From an uncultured Verrucomicrobiales bacterium (GTDB taxonomy: Bacteria > Verrucomicrobiota > Verrucomicrobiia > Verrucomicrobiales > Akkermansiaceae): a stretch of DNA of 64,000 nucleotides. The translations under genes and the position numbers were made by a program. Shown here in pieces: positions 27,501-35,587 of the stretch (its first letter is position 1; every line of letters starts with the position of its first letter). The stretch is taken from the NCBI GenBank assembly GCA_949373085.1, contig CASICJ010000024.1, positions 26,089 to 90,088 of the forward strand. Reading direction: 5' to 3'. The notes beneath the pieces are model-generated. The model did not search any database, was not told the origin of the DNA, and saw only the letters and a list, made by a program, of their open reading frames with translations.

Positions 27501-28017
27501 TCCGCATTCCGCGACCGCCACCACCAAATGCGGCCTTGATGATGAGAGGGAAACCGACCTCATGGGCTACTGTGAGAGCTTGATCGGGATCGGAAATGGC
27601 ATCGTCGGTGCCCGGAAGAACTGGAACTTTGGCTGCGATCGCCTGTGCGCGAGCAGCGGTTTTGTCCCCCATGGAGCCTAGGAGGTCGGCGGATGGGCCG
27701 ATGAAGGTAATGCCCTCGCGTTTGCAGGCGCGGGCGAAATCGGCATTTTCAGAGAGGAATCCATATCCGGGATGAATGAGAGTGACGCCTTTTGATTTTG
27801 CTAGGGCGACAATACCTTCGTGGTCGAGGTAGGCACCGACAGGACCTTTAGTGGCGTCTAGCTGGTAAGCCTCGTCAGCTTTAAAGCGGTGGCGGGAAAA
27901 CCGATCTTCCTCGGCGTATATTGCGACGGTGCGAAGCCCGAGTTCAGTGGCAGCGCGGAAGACGCGGATGGCAATTTCGCCGCGGTTGGCGACAAGGAGT
28001 TTCTGTTGGATGGCCAT
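24568..28017 (-). CDS. pyc: pyruvate carboxylase
   Basis: 1149 residues, full length for the single-chain enzyme that carboxylates pyruvate to oxaloacetate. Order: biotin carboxylase (KLLVANRGEIAIRVFRAA, ATP-grasp block KAAFGGGGRGMRIV, MNPRIQVEHTVTE), carboxyltransferase (from DTTMRDAHQSLIATRMRT near 545; HFHTHDTSG metal site), tetramerisation region, and biotinyl domain with Lys1115 in LEAMKMLTTVSAP. Anaplerotic role for the TCA cycle and start of gluconeogenesis. Monocistronic by spacing; divergent from valS over a 342-base gap. Confidence 0.97.
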   Translation of the reverse strand: MAIQQKLLVANRGEIAIRVFRAATELGLRTVAIYAEEDRFSRHRFKADEAYQLDATKGPVGAYLDHEGIVALAKSKGVTLIHPGYGFLSENADFARACKREGITFIGPSADLLGSMGDKTAARAQAIAAKVPVLPGTDDAISDPDQALTVAHEVGFPLIIKAAFGGGGRGMRIVEKPSELQARLAEAQEEAQNAFGNPAVFLERYIKRAKHIEVQILGDQHGNVVHLHERDCSVQRRYQKVVEIAPSIDLEGTLRQDLCQSAANLAQSIGYNNAGTVEFLYDMDSKEWFFIEMNPRIQVEHTVTECVTGIDLVRSQILVAQGKKLHEPEIGIPAQGEIPCNGFAIQCRITTEDPEKGFAPDYGRITNYRSAAGFGIRLDSGNGDAGAVITPYYDSMLVKLTATGRDFETACQRMDRALREFRIRGVKTNIPFLENVIADSSFRSGDAHTKLIDSQPSLFSFIPKRDRATKLLNYLSDLTVNGNPGAKNWRPAKPFAQPRIPTSMGVSSTSPSSREILLKQGPEFFSKWIGEQKRLLCTDTTMRDAHQSLIATRMRTFDMLNIAEAYAKRTPNLFSMEMWGGATFDTSMRFLKEDPWDRLRELRERIPNICFQMLFRGSNAVGYSNYPDNVVAGFVKHAADSGMDIFRIFDSLNYLPNMQVAMEAVRDHGKSVCEAAVCYTGDITNPNRAKYSLKYYIDKAKELEKMGAHILCIKDMAGLCHPAAVTKLVSTLKQEIGIPIHFHTHDTSGLNAASIMAAADAGVDIADMALASMSGSTSQPNLNSVCAAMSGHERDPGLDIETLNEFSDYWEEILTHYEPFYSAPRSGTAEVYLHEMPGGQYTNLKEQANGMGLGHRWQEIAHTYADVNQLFGDIVKVTPSSKVVGDMTMLLVTQDLKAKDLLNGNTPNLDFPESVIDMLGGGLGQPDGGWPKEIQKLVLGDKIPVTVRPGELAPPCDLDQTKAKLSQQLDRDANDDDLYSHLMYPQVFSDYLDSLKSFDRLTVLPTPAFFYGLQVGEEVHVDIGPGKTLFIKLISIGEPDDEGRRTLFYELNGMPRECVVIDKALGKESVANLKGEPGNDQHIIAPLPGMISEVAIKPGDEIKEGEKLVVLEAMKMLTTVSAPADGVIDEILLKKGQAADTGDLLIIIK

Positions 28018-28359
28018 GTTAAATTGTGTGGAAGAGCTTAGAATTTTGGAGGCGGGGGAGCCAACTACGGAATTTACGAATATTGATTTTTTGAGAGTAT
28101 GTCCGTTCTGGCTGAAGGCTCTCAGCCAGAACGGCGTGGCATGAGATGGATGAGGCGCTTTTTGGGATCTGGAAATATCTCGTCTGAAGCAAGGAGTGAG
28201 CCTTAGATTCAGCGGTCAGAGCTTGTCTATTTTTGAGGAAATGAGAAGGGCGATTTACGGCTGTCTGATCGAAGAATTTAGAGTTGATGGGCAATGGGCT
28301 CCAGTCCAAAGCCCGTAGTGCTTGCTTGGAGGCAGGGAGTCAGCTACTTCTCCGGCACG
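28018..28359. other. intergenic region between pyc and valS
   Basis: 342 bases between divergent genes (using the valS start at 28360). It holds a perfect 13-base inverted repeat (separate entry). No tRNA-like structure was seen, so I do not propose a T-box. Promoters for both genes must lie here, but no clear -35/-10 pair stood out. Confidence 0.5.
28103..28134. repeat. perfect 13-bp inverted repeat with 6-base loop
   Basis: CCGTTCTGGCTGA at 28103-28115 and its exact reverse complement at 28122-28134 enclose the loop AGGCTC. The stem is GC-rich and would be very stable in RNA or as a cruciform. No T run follows on either strand. Its place between the divergent starts of pyc and valS fits an operator, an attenuator in a leader, or a small mobile repeat. 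Confidence 0.75.
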
Positions 28360-31056
28360 ATGTCTGAACTGCCCAAAGCTTATGAGCCCGCTGAAGTCGA
28401 GAAGTCCTGGTATCAGGTCTGGCTTGATGCCAAGTGTTTTGAAGCGGATCCCTCTTCCGAGAAGCCACCGTATTCGATTGTGATCCCACCACCGAATGTG
28501 ACAGGGATTTTACACTTGGGGCATGTTCTAAATAACACGATTCAGGATATTTTAGCTCGTCGGGCCCGACAGAAAGGCTGCGAAGTCCTTTGGCTTCCAG
28601 GGACCGACCATGCAGGGATTGCGACTCAGACAAAGGTTGAGCGTCAGCTTCGGGAGGAGGAGGGGAAGACCCGCCGGGATATTGGACGCGAGGCTTTTTT
28701 AGGGAGAGTGTGGGATTGGAAGGATAAGCATGGTGGCATTATTATTAAGCAGCTGAAGCGATTGGGTTGCTCGTGCGACTGGAGTCGGGAGCGCTTCACA
28801 ATGGACGCCGACTACTCTAAGTGGGTCTCGAAAGTTTTTGCGGATCTGTTCAATGATGGGCTCATTTATCGAGGGAAACGGATGGTAAACTGGTGTCCGG
28901 TTTCACGGACTGCTTTGTCGGATGAGGAAGTCATTCCGAAGAAGCAGAATTCAAAGCTCTACTACATGAAGTATGAGTTGGTTGAAGAGCCGGGAATGTT
29001 TTTGGAAGTAGCGACGACACGGCCTGAGACTTTAATGGGTGACGTCGCAGTCGCGGTAAATCCAAAGGATGAGCGCTATGGCAGGTTTGTGGGGAAACTG
29101 GTCAGGCGGCCTTTCCCAGCGGCGGAAATTCCCGTGGTGGCGGATGATCATGTGGATCCGGAGTTTGGAACAGGTGCGCTGAAAATTACGCCGGCCCACG
29201 ATAAGGCGGACTTTGAAATCGGCGTGCGAAACGATCTTGAGATTATCGATGTATTCCATGCTGATGCGACGGTAAATTGTCCGGGAGTTCCTGATCTGGA
29301 TGGGCTAGATCGGTTTGTGGCGCGGAAGAAGGCAGCCGCGATGCTGGAGGAAATGGGCTTATTAATTAAAGTGGAGGAGCACGAGAATAACGTAGGCTTT
29401 TCCGAGCGGGCTGATGTTCCAATTGAGCCGCGGATATCGATGCAGTGGTTTTTAAGATATCCAGCTGCCGAAGAGACTGCGGCAGCGGTTGCAGATGGAG
29501 AGATGAATTACCGTCCGGCACGCTGGGCCAAGACACATGCGAATTGGATGGACGGTATCCAGGATTGGTGTGTTTCGAGGCAGCTTTGGTGGGGACACCG
29601 GATTCCTGTGTGGTATCGAAAAGAGAAGGTTGAAGTGTTGCAGGAATCGGAATCTTTAACGCTCGAAAATCTGGAGGCGGGAGATTTGCATGTCAGCGCT
29701 GAACCTCCAGTTGATCCAGAAAATTGGATACAGGATGATGATGTGTTGGATACTTGGTTTAGCTCATGGCTTTGGCCGTTTGCGACGATGCAGAATCTCG
29801 ATGAGGAATCTAGCTTGGTGAAGAAGTTTTATCCGACGACTGATTTAGTGACTGGGCCAGACATTATTTTCTTTTGGGTCGCACGTATGATTATGGCGGG
29901 ATACCGCTTTAAGGGTGAATTACCTTTCAAAAACGTTTTCTTCACCTCAATTATTCGGGATATCCAAGGTCGAAAGATGAGTAAGTCGCTTGGCAATTCG
30001 CCTGATCCGATTGACCTCATGGAAAAATACGGCGCGGATGGTTTGCGTTTCGGTCTGATGAGAACCGCGCCGATTGGTGCTGACCTTCGTTTCGATGAGG
30101 CTCAGGTTGAGGAGGGCCGAAACTTCGCCAATAAAATTTATAATGCCTGCAGATTTCGTCGCATGGCTGGGAGTGATTCTAAGGCAGATTTTAAGCCGTC
30201 GACGTGCGAGACACTTCGACCCTATCATTTAGCGATCTTAGCGAAGTGCGATCAATTGGCAAAAAATCAGGAGTCTGCCTATGCCGATTATCGCTTCAAT
30301 GAGATTGGTCAGCAGCTCTATGATTTCCTGTGGAGTGAGTTTTGCGACAAATTCTTGGAGGCAGTGAAGGGAGATCTGCGTGATGATGCAAGCGAGTTTC
30401 AGCGCGAGACGACGCTTGGTGTTTTTGACTCAGTGATGGTTCGTTATCTTCAATTGTTACACCCTTATATGCCTCACTTGACCGAAGAGTTGAGCTTGCG
30501 GATGGGTTATATCGAAGAGGGGCAATTTGTGATGGAGAAGGAGATTCCCGTTTCTGGTTTGCTTGACGGAGTGGATGTCAAAATGATTTCGGAAGGTTGC
30601 GAGCAAGCGGCAGCTGTTTATAAAACAGCCGCTCAGTTACGTAATTTAAAGGCTGAATACCGGCTTGCGGCTCGTAAGGATGTAAGGTTTATCGCTAAGA
30701 CCGGTCCTTTGTGGTTGGAGGCAGAGGCTGCTACATTAGCGCTCCTCGTGGGGTCAGAAGGACTTACGCGGGATGAGAATTACATTCCCGAGCAGGGAAC
30801 GCCCGGTGCGGTCACGGCCTCTGGAGAGTTGTTTATGCCTCTGGACGGATTGATTGATTTGGAGGCAGAAAAAGCTCGTCTTGATAAGGAGATCGAGAAA
30901 ATTCAGAAGGAGGTTGGAAAATCGAAGGGTAAACTGGGGAATGAAAAATTTGTTGCGAATGCCAATCCTGAGGTCGTAATGGTTGAGCGAGAACGTCTTA
31001 CCGACTGGGAAGGTAAGCTGTCCCAGTTGCAAGAATTGCGCTCAAATTTAACATAA
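28360..31056 (+). CDS. valS: valyl-tRNA synthetase
   Basis: Class I synthetase charging tRNA-Val. The ATG at 28360 (MSELPKAYEPAEVEKSWY) is the likely start; the frame is open 22 codons further but those residues are not ValS-like. From there 898 residues: PPPNVTGILHLGHVLNN carries the HIGH-type motif near residue 52, the editing domain lies in about 190-350 (TTRPETLMGDVAVAVNP), KMSKSLGN near 538 is the second ATP motif, and the C-terminal 65 residues form the tRNA-binding coiled coil (LEAEKARLDKEIEKIQKEV). Confidence 0.95.
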   Translation: MSELPKAYEPAEVEKSWYQVWLDAKCFEADPSSEKPPYSIVIPPPNVTGILHLGHVLNNTIQDILARRARQKGCEVLWLPGTDHAGIATQTKVERQLREEEGKTRRDIGREAFLGRVWDWKDKHGGIIIKQLKRLGCSCDWSRERFTMDADYSKWVSKVFADLFNDGLIYRGKRMVNWCPVSRTALSDEEVIPKKQNSKLYYMKYELVEEPGMFLEVATTRPETLMGDVAVAVNPKDERYGRFVGKLVRRPFPAAEIPVVADDHVDPEFGTGALKITPAHDKADFEIGVRNDLEIIDVFHADATVNCPGVPDLDGLDRFVARKKAAAMLEEMGLLIKVEEHENNVGFSERADVPIEPRISMQWFLRYPAAEETAAAVADGEMNYRPARWAKTHANWMDGIQDWCVSRQLWWGHRIPVWYRKEKVEVLQESESLTLENLEAGDLHVSAEPPVDPENWIQDDDVLDTWFSSWLWPFATMQNLDEESSLVKKFYPTTDLVTGPDIIFFWVARMIMAGYRFKGELPFKNVFFTSIIRDIQGRKMSKSLGNSPDPIDLMEKYGADGLRFGLMRTAPIGADLRFDEAQVEEGRNFANKIYNACRFRRMAGSDSKADFKPSTCETLRPYHLAILAKCDQLAKNQESAYADYRFNEIGQQLYDFLWSEFCDKFLEAVKGDLRDDASEFQRETTLGVFDSVMVRYLQLLHPYMPHLTEELSLRMGYIEEGQFVMEKEIPVSGLLDGVDVKMISEGCEQAAAVYKTAAQLRNLKAEYRLAARKDVRFIAKTGPLWLEAEAATLALLVGSEGLTRDENYIPEQGTPGAVTASGELFMPLDGLIDLEAEKARLDKEIEKIQKEVGKSKGKLGNEKFVANANPEVVMVERERLTDWEGKLSQLQELRSNLT

Positions 31057-31110
31057 ACAAAACTTAGGTTGGAGCCATCGCTCGAATCGTGTTTATTTTA
31101 GCCAACAGAG

Positions 31111-32112
31111 ATGGAGGTGGCCGATTTACTAGACAGTCAAGTTATCAGCGGGGATAATGCGCAACTCCTTGGTGCGGTCGGCGTTGAAACATTAGCGGCT
31201 CTTTCGCAAAGTGATCCTAGAGCTTTGCTTGAGGAGATAGAGAATGCGAATTCCCATCTTGGATTAGTAGAGCAACTACCGAATCTTGATCAATTGGTGA
31301 CGTGGATTGAGGAAGCCCGTAATCGGTTGGACGAAACTGAGTCCGCACCGGTGACTCGCCTTGATGATGTTGTTGAATTAATTCCCATCTCAGTGGTAAA
31401 AGCTTATCCAGTCAGTAAAGAAAGTATTCTAAAGAATAAAATCGAGGTTGGGGATGTGCCGGTGATGGACGAATTCCTTGAGGGGAGAGATCTTTACACG
31501 GAAGAAGTGAGGAAGATTGATTCAGAACCTTCTGAGATCAAAGCAACGGTTCGTGAAATCTCTTCTAAGACACCTACCAAGAAGCTTAGCTTAAAGGAAG
31601 ATATCAGGGAGTCTATTTCTGGATCGGAAAGACCAGAGATTGAGCCTTTGGAGCGTAACAGGGGGTTTGATCTTCGCAAAATGGCAACCCCGGAAATTAA
31701 TGCTGGTCGAACATTGCACTCCCGAGCCTATATCCGTGGTGTTCTGCATCCACAACCCTTTAGAGTAAAGTTGGGAGCTTTTTTAAGCGTGTTAACGATA
31801 GTCTTGCTCCCGCTTTCATTCATGGCGGGAGGAGCGCTTTTATTTTTTCAGGATGACCATGAACTTGTGATTTGGTCTGCAGCTGTTCCCGTCGCCTCGG
31901 TGGTTTTAGGGTTAATGTATTTGATGTTTGCTCGTCCGATGAAATGCCGTGTTTGCGGACAACCTTTGTTCGAAGCGAAATCTTGTCGTAGGAACCCCCA
32001 GAGTCACCATATTCCCTTTTTGGGATACATTCTACCGACCAGCTTGCAGTTGCTGATTTTTCACTGGTTTCGCTGTATGTATTGTGGAACTTCGATTCGC
32101 TTAAAAGAGTGA
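31111..32112 (+). CDS. membrane protein with N-terminal helix-hairpin-helix-like region and C-terminal zinc-ribbon
   Basis: 333 residues. The first 75 are helical and resemble the DUF4332-type helix-hairpin-helix module (ITxxxL-style GAVGVETLAALSQSDP, then VTWIEEARNRL). A polar linker (80-195) follows. Two transmembrane helices at about 222-247 and 252-275 lead into CRVCGQPLF, HHIPFLGYILPTSLQLLIFHW and FRCMYCGTSIRLKE: two CxxC pairs that could bind zinc, flanking a third hydrophobic stretch. Combining a putative nucleic-acid-binding fold with a membrane zinc ribbon is unusual. The family seems confined to Verrucomicrobiota from memory. Function unknown. Confidence 0.65.
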   Translation: MEVADLLDSQVISGDNAQLLGAVGVETLAALSQSDPRALLEEIENANSHLGLVEQLPNLDQLVTWIEEARNRLDETESAPVTRLDDVVELIPISVVKAYPVSKESILKNKIEVGDVPVMDEFLEGRDLYTEEVRKIDSEPSEIKATVREISSKTPTKKLSLKEDIRESISGSERPEIEPLERNRGFDLRKMATPEINAGRTLHSRAYIRGVLHPQPFRVKLGAFLSVLTIVLLPLSFMAGGALLFFQDDHELVIWSAAVPVASVVLGLMYLMFARPMKCRVCGQPLFEAKSCRRNPQSHHIPFLGYILPTSLQLLIFHWFRCMYCGTSIRLKE

Positions 32113-32113
32113 T

Positions 32114-32566
32114 TTATTCGCGATCTTGCGAGTCCATCATAATGGTGACCGGACCATCGTTGACTAGAGCGACTTCCATCATTGCCCCGAAGAGTCCTCG
32201 TTCAAGCGGGTGACCGAGTTCCCGTGAAAATTTTTCGCAAAACGATTGGTAGAGAGGTTTTGATATTTCGGGAGGGGCCGCCTTGATGAAACTGGGTCGA
32301 TTTCCTTTTTTAGTCGAGGCGTGAAGAGTAAATTGGCTAACGACTAAAGCTTCGCCATAATTATCCCGAAGCGAGAGGTTCATTTTTCCGTTTGCGTCGT
32401 CAAAAATCCTCATATTGATAATTTTTCGTATTAACCAATCTATGTCGCTTTGATCGTCGGAAGATTCGATCCCAACTAAGATGAGTAAGCCTGGCCCAAT
32501 TTCGGAGATCTTATTTCCCTTAATCGAGACAGAGGCCTTCCTGACTCTCTGTAACACAATTCGCAC
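32114..32566 (-). CDS. dtd: D-aminoacyl-tRNA deacylase (Dtd)
   Basis: Hydrolyses D-amino acids, and glycine from tRNA-Ala, off mischarged tRNAs. From the GTG at 32566 the product is 150 residues and begins VRIVLQRVRKASV, the standard Dtd N-terminus. The catalytic signatures are present: ALVVSQFTLHA (SQxT) near residue 77 and NDGPVTIMM (the cross-subunit GP motif) near 137. The frame continues open upstream without a stop for 138 codons to 32980, so the real protein may be longer; see the extension entry. Confidence 0.9.
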   Translation of the reverse strand: MRIVLQRVRKASVSIKGNKISEIGPGLLILVGIESSDDQSDIDWLIRKIINMRIFDDANGKMNLSLRDNYGEALVVSQFTLHASTKKGNRPSFIKAAPPEISKPLYQSFCEKFSRELGHPLERGLFGAMMEVALVNDGPVTIMMDSQDRE

Positions 32567-32872
32567 GGGGGGGATCTTTTCCACTAGAGAATTTGTTTCA
32601 AGAGATCTTGCTAAGGAGTGTAAATAAATCTGAAGCCGAGGAAGTCTCAACCAAGAGTCATGAAGTTCAGGAATCTGGGCAAAGGGGCAAGCTTGGCGTT
32701 TTCTACCAGCATAAGGTGCCCGATACTGAAAGCGAGATGGATCAAGCCAATGAATCGCAAGTATCGACTCTTGGGGAAGATTTCGGTGATGAGAAGAAGT
32801 TACGGAAGATGGGAAAGGCTCTTCGTCCATGGCCATTTGTGCTCGAAGCCTCAGGAAGGAATCGTGATCCAT
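32567..32872 (-). other. open in-frame extension upstream of dtd, possibly coding
   Basis: The dtd frame runs through here without stop; an ATG at 32872 (MDHDSFLRLRAQMAMDEEPF) would add 102 residues. The text looks protein-like instead of random, for example ILAIHWLDPSRFQYRAPYAG, RKRQACPFAQIPELHDSW and LRLPRLQIYLHSLARSL. No family is recognised. The divergent LysR gene starts at 32941, so a promoter between 32872 and 32941 is possible and would put this stretch in the dtd transcript. Either an N-terminal domain fused to Dtd or an untranslated leader. Confidence 0.45.
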
Positions 32873-32889
32873 TTCGAATTGATGTATAC

Positions 32890-32903
32890 TCAATAAACAT
32901 TGA
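32890..32903. promoter_or_regulatory. candidate LysR operator
   Basis: TCAAT-AAAC-ATTGA is a 14-base dyad placed 37 bases before the LysR start and just upstream of the open dtd extension. LysR-type regulators usually bind short dyads of this kind in the divergent promoter region next to their own gene. No -10/-35 pair supports it strongly. Confidence 0.25.
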
Positions 32904-32940
32904 TTGAAATGATGAATTATCTTTGATAAAGTTCCTGAAG

Positions 32941-33837
32941 ATGAACATCCACCACCTTGAGTTGTTTTACTTTGTAGCAAAGTTTGAAGGGATCACCGCC
33001 GCAGTAAGAAAGATGCCTTACGGGATCCAGCAGCCCGCGGTGAGTGGCCAAATTTTGCAGTTGGAAGAGAAGCTTGGAATTAAATTATTCAATCGGCGGC
33101 CTTTTGCACTCACACCGGCGGGGGAGGAACTTTATGATTATATCTATCCTTTTTTTTCGGGGCTTGGAGATCTTGAAGAAAAGTTGCGGGGGGAGGAAGG
33201 TCGGCATCTACGACTTGCAGCGACTGCATCCGCACTGAGGAATCATCTCCCAGATTGCTTAGAGACGTTGAAAAAAAAAGAACCGAAACTCAAATTGTCA
33301 CTGCGTGAAGTGGCACCGTCAGATGTTCATGGGCTCGTTACTTCTCAGCAGGTAGATGTTGCGATCGGCGTGATTGGCGGGAAGATGTCGGATGGCTTGA
33401 AAAGCGAATCTTTACTAAAAATACCGACAGTTCTCTGGGTTCCTGCCAACTCGAAAGCTAAATCTTGGAAAGAATTCCTAGAGAAAGATCCTTATTCAAA
33501 AACGGGACTGATCGGTAAAGAACCTTTGATTGGGTTACCTCCAAACGAAGTTTTACAGCAACTTTTTCAAAAGGAATTTGATCGGAACGAGGTGAATTGG
33601 CCAGTTTCTGTAGAGGTGAACTCTACCGATGTGGTGCGTGATTTTGTGGTGCGTGGGTTTGGAGTCGGGATTGGAATTTTCATCCCGGATCTGCCTAATC
33701 CTAAAGGTGTGAAGCCCCTTGTCCTGCCTAATTTTCCACCTTTGGTTATCGGGGCGATGTATCAAGGAAAGGCTAAGGGTGTAGTGGAGGATTTTCTCGC
33801 GATTGCAAAGGCGCATGTGACGAGGTTTTCTAGATAA
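32941..33837 (+). CDS. LysR-family transcriptional regulator
   Basis: 298 residues from the ATG at 32941 (MNIHHLELFYFVAKFEGITA); a TTG six codons upstream is an alternative. The winged helix-turn-helix is at about 1-60 (QQPAVSGQILQLEEKLGIKLFNRRP), followed by the periplasmic-binding-like effector domain with VDVAIGVIGG and the typical VVRGFGVGIGI near residue 240. One departure: a PYGIQQPAVSG recognition helix with Tyr-Gly in place of the usual small-residue turn. Effector unknown. It is divergent to dtd and 133 bases upstream of purU. Confidence 0.88.
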   Translation: MNIHHLELFYFVAKFEGITAAVRKMPYGIQQPAVSGQILQLEEKLGIKLFNRRPFALTPAGEELYDYIYPFFSGLGDLEEKLRGEEGRHLRLAATASALRNHLPDCLETLKKKEPKLKLSLREVAPSDVHGLVTSQQVDVAIGVIGGKMSDGLKSESLLKIPTVLWVPANSKAKSWKEFLEKDPYSKTGLIGKEPLIGLPPNEVLQQLFQKEFDRNEVNWPVSVEVNSTDVVRDFVVRGFGVGIGIFIPDLPNPKGVKPLVLPNFPPLVIGAMYQGKAKGVVEDFLAIAKAHVTRFSR

Positions 33838-33970
33838 GATAAGATCGAATTTGTGTCCCAGTTTGGCTCATCAAAAGATTTTCCGATGGCGGCGCTTTAA
33901 TTTTTGGTATCGAAGTAGATTTATGAGCGTCGGGCTTGAGCTTTTTGACTTATTGGTCCAAAGAGCGCTT

Positions 33971-34825
33971 ATGCGTGAAGGTCTTATTTTGAAACTCACT
34001 TGTCCTGACAAGCATGGATTGGTTGCTCAAATTGCTAGCCATGCTTCGGAATTTAGCGCGAATTTGGTCGAATTTAATCAGTTCACTGAACAAAAGCGTG
34101 GGATCTTTTATGCGCGGCTCGAGATCGATACGGAGAGCCTCGAGGTTTCGATTGAGGATTTCATTGCAAGCTTTGAAGTCTTGGGGCGGGCTATTAAAGC
34201 CGTCTGGCATTTCCGTCGCTTACCCTATAAGATGAGAACGGCTGTTTTGGTCACGAAAACTGACCATTGCCTCAACGAGATTCTCTGGCGGACCAAGTTA
34301 GGCGAAATGCCGATTGAGATTACCTCCGTAATCGGAAATCGCTCAGATTGTAAGGAGATCGCTGAGAACTCTGGGCTTCCATTTCATTTAGTTGAGATGG
34401 GAGAAGATAAGGAAGTCGGTTTTCTTGAGATAGAATCATTACTCGAGGAACAACAAGTTGAGCTGGTCGTCCTGGCTCGCTTCATGCAAATCATGCCACC
34501 TTGGATGTGTGAGAAATACAGTGGACGAATGATTAATATTCATCATAGCTTTCTGCCAGCATTTATTGGCGCTAATCCATACCGGCAGGCCTATGAGCGG
34601 GGTGTGAAATTTATTGGTGCAACCTGTCACTATGTGACTGGGGAACTCGATGCTGGGCCCATTATTGAACAGGAAGTTGAGCGAGTTCAGCACCATCACA
34701 GCGTGCTTGATCTAGTTCGCTTAGGTCGCGATTGTGAGAGGGCTGCCTTGGCAAGAGGGATTCGTTATCATGTTCACGACCGCACAATTATCGACGGTAA
34801 GAGAGCTATAGTTTTTCCTGATTAA
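33971..34825 (+). CDS. purU: formyltetrahydrofolate deformylase PurU
   Basis: Hydrolyses 10-formyltetrahydrofolate to formate and tetrahydrofolate, balancing one-carbon pools and supplying formate to PurT. From the ATG at 33971, which has AAAGAG six bases ahead, the product is 284 residues, the family's usual size; the frame is open another 40 codons upstream. N-terminal ACT domain (LTCPDKHGLVAQIASHA), then the formyl-transferase fold with INIHHSFLPAFIGANPY and TCHYVTGELDAGPIIEQ, which hold the catalytic Asn-His-Asp set. Confidence 0.93.
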   Translation: MREGLILKLTCPDKHGLVAQIASHASEFSANLVEFNQFTEQKRGIFYARLEIDTESLEVSIEDFIASFEVLGRAIKAVWHFRRLPYKMRTAVLVTKTDHCLNEILWRTKLGEMPIEITSVIGNRSDCKEIAENSGLPFHLVEMGEDKEVGFLEIESLLEEQQVELVVLARFMQIMPPWMCEKYSGRMINIHHSFLPAFIGANPYRQAYERGVKFIGATCHYVTGELDAGPIIEQEVERVQHHHSVLDLVRLGRDCERAALARGIRYHVHDRTIIDGKRAIVFPD

Positions 34826-34875
34826 ATGGGAGCTTTACCTCAGGTTGATGCCCGATAGCGTCTAGTGCTAGTTCG

Positions 34876-35587
34876 ATGTTAGATCCAAAGCGGCGTATTG
34901 ATACTCTCCAGTTGGTGGAACTCGCCGAGGGGATGGAAATCCACCTCCGCACTGCTGGGCCATTTTTGCGCCTCATCGCGTGGATTCTCGATTTGATCAT
35001 CGAAGGGGTTGCTCTCATCTTTTTGTATTTGATTCTAATTTTGATCTCTCCAGTGCTTGGGGAGACTGTTTCGGAGGGAGTTTACCTTCTGTCCTTCTTT
35101 CTGATTTGGTGGTTCTACCCTGTTTTTTTTGAAATTAGCCCTTGGGGTGCCACATTAGGGAAAAGAGCTCTTGGATTGCGAGTAGTGAATGAAGCCGGAG
35201 CAGGGATTACGATGGGGGGCGTCAATGATTCGTAACTTTATTAGAACTGTTGAAGTGATGCTTCCGTTTTTGCCTCTTAGCGTCTTTTTTCATCCAAGGT
35301 TTCAACGTCTAGGTGACCTGGCTGCCGGGACTCTCGTGGTTTACTCGAAGCCCCGAATCGACCCGGTCATTCCCGGACCTCCACCGTTGGAAAAGGTTCC
35401 TGTTAATTTTTCACTAAGCCGGGAGGAGGAAGCGGCGATTCTTGCGTTTCGTTATCGAAGTGGTGGGTGGTCTGAAGCTCGCCGCGTGGAATTATCCAAT
35501 CATCTCGAAAAAATGACAGGAGAAGTTGGACTTAAAGGGGTTTCGAAGTTGATGGGAATGGCACACTGGTTGGAGGAACAACGATGA
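34876..35587 (+). pseudogene. RDD-family membrane protein, interrupted by a one-base shift
   Basis: The first frame (34876-35235) gives 119 residues with RDD-type features: an AWILDLIIEG helix, two transmembrane segments and WGATLGKRALGLRVVNEAG. It ends just after the G6 run at 35215-35220. A second frame, open from 35189 to 35587, continues the family: MIRNFIRTVEVMLPFLPL, FQRLGDLAAGTLVVYSKP, then a soluble tail. With five G instead of six the two join as ITMGASMIRNF. So this is either a true frameshift, a homopolymer sequencing error, or a gene rescued by slippage. It is the first gene of the SpoIIM-MoxR-DUF58 operon and its end overlaps the next start by ATGA. Confidence 0.75.

Noticed and set aside
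28018..28359. T-box riboswitch upstream of valS
   Set aside because: No T-box sequence and no specifier-loop/antiterminator layout; only one hairpin is present, and T-boxes are not expected outside Gram-positive-type lineages.
32593..32907. 104-codon plus-strand frame opposite the dtd extension
   Set aside because: No ribosome binding site, no family text; it is the complement of the more protein-like minus frame.
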